Part shown: positions 9,198 through 18,800 of the stretch, one piece after another | Numbering within the stretch: the first letter of the stretch is position 1 | How the letters are laid out: every line of letters starts with the position of its first letter | From: an uncultured bacterium | Lineage (GTDB): Bacteria > CSSED10-310 > CALFER01 | Length of the DNA stretch: 64,000 bases | Reading direction: 5' to 3' | Assembly: GCA_937951895.1 (NCBI GenBank) | Contig: CALFER010000021.1 | Span: forward strand, 62,001 to 126,000 | The notes under the pieces: generated by a model | Told to the model about the DNA's origin: nothing | Database searches by the model: none | Seen by the model: only the letters and a program-made list of their open reading frames with translations | Made by a program: the position numbers and the translations under genes

Positions 9198-11012
9198 TTA
9201 CCTCCCATCCGGATGACACGCATAACAGAATGAGTCATCGAACCGGTATCCCGGCACACCGTTATGCTCGGAATCCATCTTGCTCTTGTAATGACAGGTC
9301 GTGCAGACGAACTGGGTATAATTCGAGGGATTAAGGTGGCAGTCTGAACACGAGTAGGCGGAGTGCGGGAATGTGGTGATCGGGAATCCCGGATGATCGA
9401 AACGCCCCTGGTTCCAGGTCATATCGGTGTTGGAGTGGCAGACCATGCAATCCGTGGGGAAACCGGCAGCCTTATGATCGGGGTTTTTGGCATTCTCGTA
9501 ATCGGCCTGATGGCAGCCATAGCATTCCGTCGGGGTACCCCGGTAGCGTCCGTTCGGGTGGCATTGTGCGCAATCGAGAGTTCGATGTGGGCCCATAAGC
9601 GGATACCCCGTGGAGTTGTGATCGAACGGCGACCCGGTCCAGGCGGTCGTATTGTGGCAATCCGCGCAGTGCGTCGAGAAGCCGGCTGCCCGATGATCCG
9701 GTGTTTTCGCGTTGTTGTAATCCGCCTGGTGGCAGGCAAAACAATCGGTCGGCGTGCCCTGGTAGCGGCCGTTCGGATGGCAGAGGTCGCAGGCGACGGC
9801 ACGATGGGCACCGGTCAGCGGGAATCCCGTGGTATTGTGATCGAATGTCCCGGTTTTCCAATCCGTTGTCGTGTGACATTGCTCACAGGCGGTCGGAAAG
9901 CCCGATGCGGGATGGTTCGGTGCCTGCGTGCGATCGTAATCATCCTTGTGACAGGCGTAGCAATCGGTTGGAGTTCCCTGATAGCGACCGTTCGGGTGGC
10001 ATTGACCGCAGGTTGCCGTCTTATGCGCGCCTGTCAGAGGATAGATCTCGTGAGTGAACGAGGCATCGCGCCAGGATGTCGAGCGATGGCAGGCAGGGCA
10101 ATCTGTCGGAAATCCCGCGCTCTTGTGATCGGGGTCGGTCGCATTCCGGTAATCCCCGGCATGGCAGGCGTAGCATTCGGAAACAGCGGACTGGAAATCG
10201 AGAGACGGGTGACACCGGTCACAGGCGATGGCCTGATGTGCGCCGGACAAGCGAAATCCGGTTTCGGCGTTGTGATTCCAGTTGGCGGGAGACCAACCGA
10301 GTGGAGAGTGGCAGCGACCGCATTCCAGGCCGAGTCGAGTTCGGTATGGATCATCCTGCTTGCGCATCCAGTGACAGGCCTCACAGTCCCTTGGTGTGTG
10401 TTGTGTATCCCCTCCCGGGTGGCATTCTTCGCATGGAGTCACGAGGTGTTTCCCGGTCAGGGTGAAATCGGCTGCATGAGAGACGTGTGTATTGAGAGGG
10501 AGTTTCCATGTGTCCGTCTGGTGGCAGAACTGGCAGCGAGATCCAAGGCGACCTTTGTGCGGATCCGCATGGCAGCTCGTGCAGGCCCGATCGACCGCAG
10601 AATAGTGATCGTCGGGATGGCAGGCTGTGCAGTCATCGAGTTCGGCATGGCGGCCTGTCAGGGCGAAACCGGTGATGGAGTGTTCGAATGAGCGATCGAT
10701 CCGGAGAGGTCGTTCGTTCTTTCCGCGGTGTTCGGGATGGCACGTGGCGCATTTGTCACCGAGGGTTGCGTGAAGACCGGACCCGCGCTCGATTTGTGAG
10801 CGGATACCCGAGTGGCACATGAGGCAGAGATCCGGAGACAGGGACAGATCGTCTTTGTGGCATTCCACACATCGGTCTTTGCTGTCGAGGGCTGCATGAG
10901 CCGACGAGAGGTCTCCGGGAGAGGGACTGGACACGAACATCGCCTGAGCGTTGCAGAGGCTTAAGATGAGACACAACAGAACAAACCGTATCCGGACTTG
11001 AACGGCGGACAT
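9198..11012 (-). CDS. Periplasmic or extracellular 24-haem cytochrome c
   Basis: 604 aa from the ATG at 11012, which has GAGGAGG upstream and is followed by a signal peptide (VRIRFVLLCLILSLCNAQA). A longer frame to 11222 lacks support. Twenty-four CXXCH haem-binding motifs can be counted, from CVECH to CYACH at the extreme C-terminus. Residues ~230-560 are a repeating module of ~65 aa containing TGAH, CHPNGRY, GTPTDC, CHxxDY and a spaced FDHNTTGF, each binding two to three haems. The role would be electron transfer, with the downstream barrel at the outer membrane. No catalytic-site substitution (CXXCK, lone active haem) is evident, so an electron wire is more likely than an oxidoreductase. 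Transcribed leftwards from the 11.0-11.2 kb divergent region. Confidence 0.95.
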   Translation of the reverse strand: MSAVQVRIRFVLLCLILSLCNAQAMFVSSPSPGDLSSAHAALDSKDRCVECHKDDLSLSPDLCLMCHSGIRSQIERGSGLHATLGDKCATCHPEHRGKNERPLRIDRSFEHSITGFALTGRHAELDDCTACHPDDHYSAVDRACTSCHADPHKGRLGSRCQFCHQTDTWKLPLNTHVSHAADFTLTGKHLVTPCEECHPGGDTQHTPRDCEACHWMRKQDDPYRTRLGLECGRCHSPLGWSPANWNHNAETGFRLSGAHQAIACDRCHPSLDFQSAVSECYACHAGDYRNATDPDHKSAGFPTDCPACHRSTSWRDASFTHEIYPLTGAHKTATCGQCHPNGRYQGTPTDCYACHKDDYDRTQAPNHPASGFPTACEQCHTTTDWKTGTFDHNTTGFPLTGAHRAVACDLCHPNGRYQGTPTDCFACHQADYNNAKTPDHRAAGFSTHCADCHNTTAWTGSPFDHNSTGYPLMGPHRTLDCAQCHPNGRYRGTPTECYGCHQADYENAKNPDHKAAGFPTDCMVCHSNTDMTWNQGRFDHPGFPITTFPHSAYSCSDCHLNPSNYTQFVCTTCHYKSKMDSEHNGVPGYRFDDSFCYACHPDGR

Positions 11013-11117
11013 ATGTTTTTCCTCCTCACTGAAACCAGTCGAGTCAAACCGGTTCATCCCCACATTCTCATTATCCTTGTTTTGAACTGAAACCGCAAAG
11101 CATCCCGAATCCTGCGC

Positions 11118-11147
11118 TTTGCATCCGATCGCGTGACTCGTTAGAAT
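11118..11147 (+). promoter_or_regulatory. Candidate promoter for selenoprotein operon
   Basis: TTTGCA (11118-11123), an 18-base spacer and TAGAAT (11142-11147) lie 60 bases before the ATG at 11207, in the 194-base gap between the divergent cytochrome and selenoprotein genes. Confidence 0.4.
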
Positions 11148-11206
11148 GAAGAGAATGTGAACCAGACCGTCCGGACGATCCGGCATCCCCACGGAAGGAG
11201 CACGCG

Positions 11207-11431
11207 ATGACGAAGATAACAATCACCTACTGCACATCATGAAACTATGAACCACGCGCTGCAGTTGCAGCGGATGAAATCCGAAACGCTTTCGGAATCG
11301 AACCGGTACTGATCAAGGGATCTGGAGGAATTTTTGAAGTTGTGGTCGACGGCAGGATGATCTTCCGTAAAGCGGATGAAATGCGGTTTCCGGAACCGGG
11401 CGAACTCGTCCGGCTGATCCGCGGATCCTGA
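11207..11431 (+). CDS. Rdx/SelW-like selenoprotein with in-frame UGA
   Basis: 74 aa when the TGA at 11240-11242 is read as selenocysteine. The ATG at 11207 has GGAAGGAG 7 bases upstream. The protein begins MTKITITYCTS-U-NYEPRA, the CXXU redox motif of the Rdx family (SelW/SelT/SelH), followed by helix RAAVAADEIRNAF, then strands GIFEVVVDG and RMIFRK and a final helix ending LVRLIRGS. It stops at TGA 11429-11431. The length and order (CXXU, GGIFEV, G-x-x-IF) fit the family. A SECIS-like hairpin follows the UGA. The likely role is thiol-selenol redox chemistry in the cytoplasm. The rubrerythrin-like gene starts 7 bases later, so both form one operon. If UGA were a stop, only 11 residues would be made and the conserved downstream frame would be unexplained. 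Confidence 0.88.
11257..11272 (+). promoter_or_regulatory. Bacterial SECIS element of the SelW-like gene
   Basis: CGCTGC and GCAGCG form a 6-bp stem with loop AGTT. The loop begins 21 bases after the UGA and has G in its second position. Known bacterial SECIS elements place the apical loop about 16-37 bases after UGA with a G among the first two loop bases, so this fits. It lies within the coding frame. Confidence 0.75.
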
Positions 11432-11438
11432 TGACACT

Positions 11439-12005
11439 ATGAAGGAATCTGAGTTCAACAATCTCGTGAAGATCATCGAAAACCTCATTCAGGAGGAAAC
11501 ACGAGGTCAACGATTCTTCGCCGATGCAGCCGCTTTCGTCACGGACCCCCGCGCAAAAGACCTCTTCCATAGATTGTCCCTCCAGGAAATCGAACATCGG
11601 AATAAGCTCGAATCGGTTCGCAGGAATATCGTCGGAAATCGATCCACCCTGATCGACAGCGGAGTCCGAACACGGCGGATCGAATATGACGGCAACGAGA
11701 TACCGATATTCTTCGTCAATGCGGAATCCGAAACCCATATCGATCCGCCTGCACTGAATCTATTCAAAGCAGAAGAGTTCAGGAAATTGCTCGAACATTG
11801 CACGGTCCGCGAAATCATCAAACTGGCGATGCGGATCGAGTTCGACAATTTCGGTTTCCTCATCGAGGCTGCGAAAGCCCGGTTCGATGCGGCGGGACGA
11901 AAAATCCTGCTGGCACTCGCTGATGAGGAAAAACAGCATTATCTCTGGCTGAAGCAATACCTCGAAGAATATCGGGACTCCGGAGGCACTCGGATATCGA
12001 ATTGA
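11439..12005 (+). CDS. Rubrerythrin-like diiron (ferritin-fold) protein
   Basis: 188 aa, no signal peptide. A four-helix ferritin-like fold is suggested by paired carboxylate/His motifs: EETRGQRFF and QEIEHRNKL in the first half, and RIEFDNFGFLIEAA and ADEEKQHYLWL in the second. These are the E...ExxH arrangement of diiron sites. A loop of ~55 residues (including SETHIDPP) separates the halves. There is no rubredoxin-type CxxC domain, so electrons must come from a partner, plausibly the selenoprotein encoded 7 bases upstream. The likely function is peroxide reduction or iron handling under oxidative stress. Exact substrate is not determinable. Confidence 0.78.
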   Translation: MKESEFNNLVKIIENLIQEETRGQRFFADAAAFVTDPRAKDLFHRLSLQEIEHRNKLESVRRNIVGNRSTLIDSGVRTRRIEYDGNEIPIFFVNAESETHIDPPALNLFKAEEFRKLLEHCTVREIIKLAMRIEFDNFGFLIEAAKARFDAAGRKILLALADEEKQHYLWLKQYLEEYRDSGGTRISN

Positions 12006-12031
12006 TTTAAAGCGGCCGGATCATATATAAT
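12002..12031 (+). promoter_or_regulatory. Strong promoter for the C1 protease gene
   Basis: TTGATT (12002-12007), an 18-base spacer and a perfect TATAAT (12026-12031) lie 49 bases before the ATG at 12081. The -35 box overlaps the stop region of the rubrerythrin-like gene. Confidence 0.65.
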
Positions 12032-12080
12032 AGAGCCCATTGTCGGGTGGTTGTGATCATTCAACAGGGGAGGAAACACG

Positions 12081-13469
12081 ATGAGGAAAATTTTCTGCGT
12101 ATTGTTCGTTTTGACCTGTGCTGTCTGGGGGGTCAATGCCCAGGAGCATGGACGGGGATTTGCCGACACGGTCGATCTGACCCACCTCGAACCGGCATGG
12201 ACGTCGATCGGAATGGAACCCCGCGGGACGTATCTGGACTGGAGACTCAACGGGGGCGTGAACTACATGTCGCCCATTGAAAACCAAGGCACCACAGGCA
12301 CATGCTGGTGTTTTGCCGCCACTCATCAACTCGAATCGATGATCAAAATCGATCAGTATCCCCCAATGTTCTCGGATGATTTCTCCGAAGACGCGATTCA
12401 TGATTGCATGGATCCGATGCCCGGCGGCGGCGGCAATTTCTGGATGTCGGGCGGATACTTCAGCTCGGCCGGCCCGGTTCTGGAATCCTGCCAGGGCTGG
12501 TCTCCGTCGATCGTCAACTGTATGGTTTGTGCTCAACAGAATTATCGGATGAGAAAACTGATCACCATCGACAACAGTACCGCATCGATCAAAACAGCTC
12601 TCGCAAACGGCCCGGTCCTCACGTCGATGGACAGCACGGGTGGCACGGCTCAGGATTTCGACGCATATGACGGAACATTCGTGCTGACCAACGGATCACC
12701 CAGCGGGACGGATCATGCGGTTCTGATCGTGGGCTATCACGAAGGCACGGCCGATCCCGGTTACCTGGCCGGCGATTATTGGATCTGCAAGAATTCCTGG
12801 GGCACAGGCTGGGGAGCATCCGGATACTTCTATATCGCCTATGGAGCCGCGAACATCGGAAGCAACTGCGCGCAGGTTGTCGAATGGGGTGACGCCCCGG
12901 TCTCACCTCTCCGATCTCTCATCTTCGAAGATCAGAATGGCTGTGACGGTCAGTTCTCGGTCGGTTCATACAATACGGCCTACATCATTCAGAGACTCGT
13001 TCCGGATCGCAACGGCGAAATCGAATCCATACAATGGGCCAATATCGGCAACAACTTTTCGTATGAAATCCGAATCTACCGGAATTTCAGCGGCTCATCT
13101 CCCAGCAATCTCGTCTATACCTTCAATCATCCCTCGGCAGAACCATACGGCGGGTATCTGACACACGATCTGACGAGTTCGGTGAGCGTTACCTCGGGAA
13201 CACCGATTTATGTCGCAATCAAGCTGAACAACCCGACAGGGACCAATTTCCCGATCGACCTGACAGGTCCGTACAGCGGATACGCCTACATCAGTTTGTC
13301 GTCGATCAGCAGCGGCTATCAGAACATGAGCAGCGTGGGACTCGGTCGGGATTTCAGCGTTCGCGCCATGATCTATAATCCCAACGCCCTGGTCCCGGCA
13401 TCCGGCCCGATCGCACTCGTCATCATGCTCGCCGCCTTCGGTGCGTTCTTCATCTGGCGTCGGAAATAA
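12081..13469 (+). CDS. Secreted papain-like (C1A) cysteine protease with C-terminal membrane sorting tail
   Basis: 462 aa, GGGGAGGAAACACG upstream. Signal peptide ending near VNAQ. The papain triad is complete: oxyanion Gln and nucleophile in ENQGTTGTCWCFAA, His in GTDHAVLIVGY, and Asn in CKNSWGTGWGASGYF. There is no long inhibitory prodomain; the mature fold starts by residue ~55. A beta-rich module follows (residues ~285-430, including VAIKLNN). The last 25 residues are VPASGP, a hydrophobic segment and FFIWRRK, the layout of exosortase/archaeosortase-type or similar C-terminal sorting signals. The protease is therefore probably exported and then processed or anchored at the surface. It stands alone between a promoter and a terminator. 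Confidence 0.9.
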   Translation: MRKIFCVLFVLTCAVWGVNAQEHGRGFADTVDLTHLEPAWTSIGMEPRGTYLDWRLNGGVNYMSPIENQGTTGTCWCFAATHQLESMIKIDQYPPMFSDDFSEDAIHDCMDPMPGGGGNFWMSGGYFSSAGPVLESCQGWSPSIVNCMVCAQQNYRMRKLITIDNSTASIKTALANGPVLTSMDSTGGTAQDFDAYDGTFVLTNGSPSGTDHAVLIVGYHEGTADPGYLAGDYWICKNSWGTGWGASGYFYIAYGAANIGSNCAQVVEWGDAPVSPLRSLIFEDQNGCDGQFSVGSYNTAYIIQRLVPDRNGEIESIQWANIGNNFSYEIRIYRNFSGSSPSNLVYTFNHPSAEPYGGYLTHDLTSSVSVTSGTPIYVAIKLNNPTGTNFPIDLTGPYSGYAYISLSSISSGYQNMSSVGLGRDFSVRAMIYNPNALVPASGPIALVIMLAAFGAFFIWRRK

Positions 13470-13481
13470 GTCAATCGCGCA

Positions 13482-14408
13482 TCATCGACCCGGCAGCCGT
13501 CTGCCGGGTTTTTTTTCGCCACTGCGACTGACCACCGCCAACCCGGCAAGAATGAACAGTGTCCCCGCGCTTTCGCGGATTCCGATTGTTTCGCCCAGGA
13601 ACAATCCCGCCAGCACCGCGGAAGCGACCGGTTGAAGCATGATGTATGAGGCGACGAGAGATGTCGAGGATCTCGAGACGGCCCATGTGTTCAGAAAATA
13701 GTTCAATATGGTTGCCACGAGAATCATGTACCCGAGTCCCAGCAGAGTTTCAGCGGAGATTGCATGATAATCCGTCCGGATCATGGATGGCACACTGACG
13801 AGGCTGACAAACACTGAACCGAATACAAACGACCAGGCGATCACCGTGAGCGGTGGATATCGGCCCAGGATGCGCCGCTGAAGCACCAGAAACAAGGCGT
13901 AACTCAGTCCATTGAGAAGAATGAGCAGGTTTCCGAAAGACGCACCGCCGGCGAATGAAAGCGAACTGAGATCCAGCATGCTCCAGGCACCGGTGATGCA
14001 GGATGCGATCCCGACGATTTTTCGCCACGATATCGCTTCGACCCCTGACATGGCGGCAATGGCCACAGTGAACACGGGAATCGCCGGCATCAGAATACCG
14101 GCGCTCGTTGCCGTAGTATGATCAATCCCGATAATGTACAGCGCCTGGTTCGCGAAAATCCCAAGAAATCCCATGGTTGCGAAAAGAGGAAGATCCGAAC
14201 GGGACGGCAGACTCCGGTTATGAATCCGTGCGAACACGAGCAGAACCGGAGTTGCGATCAGGATTCTGAGACCAGCAACAGCAAGCGGATCCACACTCGA
14301 GAGGACCCGCTTGCTGACCACATAAAAAGCGGCGAATGAAATCTGAACGAAGATCAGTGCGACATGCACCGGCCAGGGAGCCGGCTCAGTCTTGACCTCC
14401 GGGATCAA
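13482..14408 (-). CDS. EamA/DMT-family transporter
   Basis: 308 aa with about ten hydrophobic segments arranged as two EamA-like halves (residues ~15-140 and ~155-290). Typical features are the opening VALIFVQISFAAFYVVSKRVL, the repeated drug/metabolite transporter pattern GLRILIATPVLL, and LxLGETIGxRESAGTLFILAGL near the end. An inner-membrane exporter or importer of a small metabolite; substrate cannot be read from sequence. The start overlaps the stop of the upstream Omp28-like gene by 4 bases (ATGA), implying translational coupling. Confidence 0.88.
   Translation of the reverse strand: MIPEVKTEPAPWPVHVALIFVQISFAAFYVVSKRVLSSVDPLAVAGLRILIATPVLLVFARIHNRSLPSRSDLPLFATMGFLGIFANQALYIIGIDHTTATSAGILMPAIPVFTVAIAAMSGVEAISWRKIVGIASCITGAWSMLDLSSLSFAGGASFGNLLILLNGLSYALFLVLQRRILGRYPPLTVIAWSFVFGSVFVSLVSVPSMIRTDYHAISAETLLGLGYMILVATILNYFLNTWAVSRSSTSLVASYIMLQPVASAVLAGLFLGETIGIRESAGTLFILAGLAVVSRSGEKKPGRRLPGR
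13489..13516. terminator. Rho-independent terminator
   Basis: CCCGGCAG-CCGT-CTGCCGGG hairpin followed by eight T, 20 bases after the protease stop. It overlaps the 3' end of the convergent DMT transporter gene. Confidence 0.85.
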
Positions 14409-15526
14409 TCCGCATACCCAAACTCGACGGTGTCAGGCTCGCACGCCAGATCGAACGTATCCGGCATGGTTGCCACCAGCCAGAAGTAGATCGGGCTGAA
14501 ACTCCCGGCACCGGTCGGCCAGGTGAAGTCCAGTATTACTTCGAGAGTATCCTCGGGTTGATAGGTACGGGGAGCGAAGCCGAGTTCCTGCGTCCAATCC
14601 GGGAAGAAGAAGAACAGATCCAGAACCTGAAGCACGAGATACTGGTCCACGGTGACCGGCGCGGAGCCGCCGTTGGTGGAATTGACTTCAAGCACGAATC
14701 GGTCGCCGCCGTGGAACATGGTCTGATTCAGGTCGAGTGATTGCGTGAAGTCCGTGACGGACGGCGTCGGGGTCGCGGCCGGGGTCGGGGTTTCCATGGG
14801 AGGCGTCGGGGTCGGGTTCGTATGGGATGCCCGACTGTCGGCGGCCTGGAATGCCTCGTACCCGCGAAAACGCCGGGACGAGTCTTTGGTCTGAGTCTGG
14901 ACATAGGCCACGACACCCATGTTCGATGCCATCCACCCGCCCTGCATGTTGATCTGCTTGGTAATTTCGCGCGTTTCCCCGGCTGCCATGCTGATGGATT
15001 CGCCGTAATAAGGCGTCAGGAACTGCCGCGCCCAGCACTGATAGCGATTTCCGAGATGCTCGATGTCTTCATATGCCACAACGACCAGCGATCCGCTGAA
15101 CGCACTTTCGGCGGCCAGGAAGATTCGATATTGCGTGTCGGAATCCTGAAACACGTCGATCGTCAGCGGTGAACTGACGTTCTTCCTTGAATTGAAATGT
15201 GACTCCAGAACGGACTGGTCGATCGGCATCGGTTCGAGATTGTCGAGGCCATCTCCGACAACGGCGGGGGTCAGTTCGAGGCCATAGAGGTCGAGTCGAT
15301 TGATTCCATCGGGAACCGGGTCGTCGCCGCGGATCGAGAAACTGATGACGGCGAGTTCATTCCGGGAGTGACCGGACCTGAATCCATCGACCGCTGTGCT
15401 GACTTGCGCGCAATAGAGGCATTCGTCCTCGGTGAAGTGTTCGTACAGAACCGTTCGGGGTGCCGCCATGGCGAGTGGAACGATCATGCAACACAGAATC
15501 CACACTGTCATACCTTTGCCAAACAT
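14405..15526 (-). CDS. Omp28-like secreted protein with shared C-terminal domain
   Basis: 373 aa from the ATG at 15526 (GGGAGGT upstream); a longer frame to 15595 lacks a ribosome site. Signal peptide MFGKGMTVWILCCMIVPLAMA. Residues 22-230 resemble the Omp28/thioredoxin-like fold: VLYEHFTEDECLYCAQVS is the redox-site region with CLYC, followed by ELAVISFSIRGDDP and LTPAVVGDGLDN. A short Pro/Thr linker (~235-258) leads to the ~110-residue C-terminal domain (MFHGGDRF ... FTWPTGAG ... VEFGYAD) also found in the beta-helix protein and both C25 proteases. Probably an exported protein; whether CLYC is catalytic is unknown. Confidence 0.82.
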   Translation of the reverse strand: MFGKGMTVWILCCMIVPLAMAAPRTVLYEHFTEDECLYCAQVSTAVDGFRSGHSRNELAVISFSIRGDDPVPDGINRLDLYGLELTPAVVGDGLDNLEPMPIDQSVLESHFNSRKNVSSPLTIDVFQDSDTQYRIFLAAESAFSGSLVVVAYEDIEHLGNRYQCWARQFLTPYYGESISMAAGETREITKQINMQGGWMASNMGVVAYVQTQTKDSSRRFRGYEAFQAADSRASHTNPTPTPPMETPTPAATPTPSVTDFTQSLDLNQTMFHGGDRFVLEVNSTNGGSAPVTVDQYLVLQVLDLFFFFPDWTQELGFAPRTYQPEDTLEVILDFTWPTGAGSFSPIYFWLVATMPDTFDLACEPDTVEFGYAD

Positions 15527-15820
15527 CTTGTGACCTCCCTGTCCGTTGACCGCGCGCGGGACACTTACATGGTATAGACCTGAAATCGATATCATTCACA
15601 GAGCGGTCGTCAGAGTTGCCAGCCGCTCCGTTTTCATTCTACTGCAAATTTCCTGCCCGGCAACCTCGATTTCACTCTCGGAAGAATCGCATCCGGGGAT
15701 GCCGCAGGACGATTTAAACTGAAGGATTGGTGTTGAGAAAAGCGAAAAAAAGAATTAAATTCTGCTTTCGGCCTCTGAAAGGCCACATTCCCGCTCTTCA
15801 ATCAAAGGATGGACCAGCGA

Positions 15821-18800
15821 ATGAACATGAATCTCCATTTCTCCGTTTACTCCGATGCGCTCAATGGAATTCCTTCCACACTCGCGGAAAAGAACCCGGA
15901 AAACCGTTATCACTTCAGTCATGCCGTCTGGCAACTGGCTCGAATGGGAGCTTATAACGCGACCGGCGAGATTCCTCTGGCGGTGCGGTTGGAGCGGAAT
16001 GGGGAAATCGGTGAACGTTATGCGGATCACGAACGATACATCGCCTTGATCGATACATCGGAAACCGATCCGGCCGACCCGGCCCTGCTCAGTGAAATTC
16101 TCCTGGGCTTCGCTGTCCGTCTCGCCACCTCGACCTCATCCGAGTCGCTCTCGTTTCACATCGTCTGTTCATCGAAAACCATCGAATCAGTATCGACCTC
16201 ATTGAAGGACTGGAAAAATCACACCGATCTTCTGTCGGCCCTGACCAGCCAGATCGATGAGCGCCGCCCCGGACTGAATCTTGCCGCCGCAATCGTTTCA
16301 GACGAACTCGCACGCAATGTCATCGCCCGGACCACGATCGAATACCAGCGGCGGCGTCAGGGCCGGCTGGGCGACGAGTCGCTCTGGGGCCGCGAACTCG
16401 ATGGTCTCAAGGTTCTTCAGGATGCAGGCATCGCCGGAAATGATCTCGGCCCCGCACTGAAAGCCCTGATTCGCACTGTCTCAGCGGCAGCCACGGCTGT
16501 GACTCGCAAACAACCCATCGACCGACAGGCGGCATTTCTCATGATCCGCGATTTCCAGAGACGCGCCCGGATGGCGATTTCGAGTGTGCGGATGATCGAT
16601 GAGCGATTCATGTCCGAAGACGCCTCTCCACATGTATCTGTGCCGCGATGCCCCTCCTGGCGTCAGGTCGGCATCGACCGCATCCCCGGACTCGCTCCCC
16701 GCACGGATCTCGATGCCTGCGTCAAATGGGCTCGAAGGGCCGCGGGAATATCCGGACGTGGCCTTCTGCCGATCTTTCTGTTCAATGGCGAATCCGGCAA
16801 CGGGGCCAGTCTGATTCTGCGAGAAACCGCTCTGCAACTGTATCGTCAGGGATACACGATCGCCGAGATTCTGGATATCGAATCCGCCGCGAACGATGCC
16901 GAGCATCTCGCCAATGCCGCCATGGCCGGAGACTCCCCTCTGATCCTGGTCTGGGATGACTGCCTCGGACTCGGCCAGGATCCCATTGCCTCATTTCGAG
17001 AAATCGCGTCGGCCCAGATCAGCGGCGCTCCGATCGTGATCCTGGCAGCGTATCCCGATACCGGTTTGTCCATGAAGCAGCTCAAGAAAATTCAGCATAC
17101 TGTCGTCGAAGAATTCACGGTTCATGCGCCGGCCGGCGACGAACTCGCGACCCTGAAAATCGACTCGTTTGCCGACAACGGTTCGTTCCTCGATGCATGG
17201 CTGATCGGGCACCGTTCGACAACGCTTTCATCACTCGCCGAAGATCTCGCATTCGATCTCGATACGGCCGGACCGGACATCGGCATGCTCCACCGCACGG
17301 TTCTGGCAATGGGAATTCTCGGACTATCGACCCCGATGAAGCTGCTCGAAAACCTCTCGACACGGGAAACCCTTGCGGCAGCCCTGAAAATGGTATCACG
17401 CTCCGGTGAACATCTCATCAGGAGCACCCCGGCCCGTTACGCCGGCTGTGATGATCCGGTATGTGATTTCGGTCACATCCGGATGGTGCGCGCGGTCTGG
17501 GATGCGTTGAAAATGGATGATTCGACCATTCTGAGCATATATGAGCGAATTGTGTCCATGCTGTTTGAGACCACCCGGCTGCAGAACTGGACACCTCGTT
17601 TTCTGCGTGTGATGAATGGATCGACGATCCTGTCAGCCGCGATCAAAGCGGAGTTGCTCAGTAAAACGGCGCAGATTCATGAAACCACACCGGATGTTTC
17701 CGGGACGCGCGTATTGGCCGACCTGCTCGTGCTGGTCAACGACGATGTCAGGGACGATCGACTGGCTCTTCTTCTGACGGATCTTCTGTCCGCGCGTGTG
17801 CGAACCAGCGCCGTGGACTCATTCATCGCGCTTCCGGTTCTTCTGAGAAACAATCTCGGCGCTCTGGAAAACACCGAAAAACTGAAAGCGCTTTGCGCCG
17901 CCCGGCCGTCGCTGGACCGGATCGGATTTAAATTCCTTACCCGGTATCTCGGCGATCATATCCCGGGCGAACTGGGATTTCAGGCTGTCGATGACGCTCG
18001 AACAGCCGCGGCCCGTGATCCCGACGATGGGCACGCCGTGGCGGCCTATCTTCGACTGGTGTCCCAGAGGGGATCGGACGAACAGACCGCGAGGGCCGAG
18101 ACCGAGACCCGCACCTGGCTCGAAATCAACCCCGAGGATCGGATTGTGCGTCGGGCATTTGTCGACTTTACACTCAGGAAGGGTTCACCGGAGTTGAAAA
18201 AGCAGGTTTTCGAGCAGACCGCGGCCTGGCTCGAAACCCATCTCGACGAAGGCCCTCTGCGGAAAGGCTTCATCGATCTCGCGATCGCCCTGGAAGACAC
18301 GAAAATACTCGACGCCGCTCTCGAAGCAACCGCCAACTGGATCGAAAAGCGCGGCAACAATCGCTGGGTCCGCAAGACGTATCTCGATCAGGTCCGCCAG
18401 CGCGGGCATCGCGACACCACCATGCGCGCAGCCGGTGCCATTCTCGCCTGGGTCAAAAACAACCGGGACGATCGGGATGCCATCCGGGCGCTTCTGTCCA
18501 TGGCGCTCAGACTCGAAAACCCCCGCCTGACCACCGATGTCCTGTCGCTCGCCCACGCCTGGCTCGCCAATCACCTCCATGACCCCGATCTGATGCGCAC
18601 ATATCTGATTCTGGTCGATCGCGCGGGTGAGGGGAAATCGGTTTCGGATGCCGTCGAGCATCTCGATGCGTTCGTGGCACAGAACCCCGAGGACAGGGAT
18701 GCCCGCGAATCGCTTCTGAGTCTCGCGGCGAAGAACATCGATAAAAAGCTCCAGCAGAAGGTTTACGATCGGCAGTCTCAATGGCTCGAACAACTGGCCG

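Noticed and set aside
9363..10691. 442-codon plus-strand frame opposite the cytochrome
   Set aside because: Its composition is the reverse complement of the CXXCH repeats; the minus-strand frame carries 24 haem motifs and a signal peptide.
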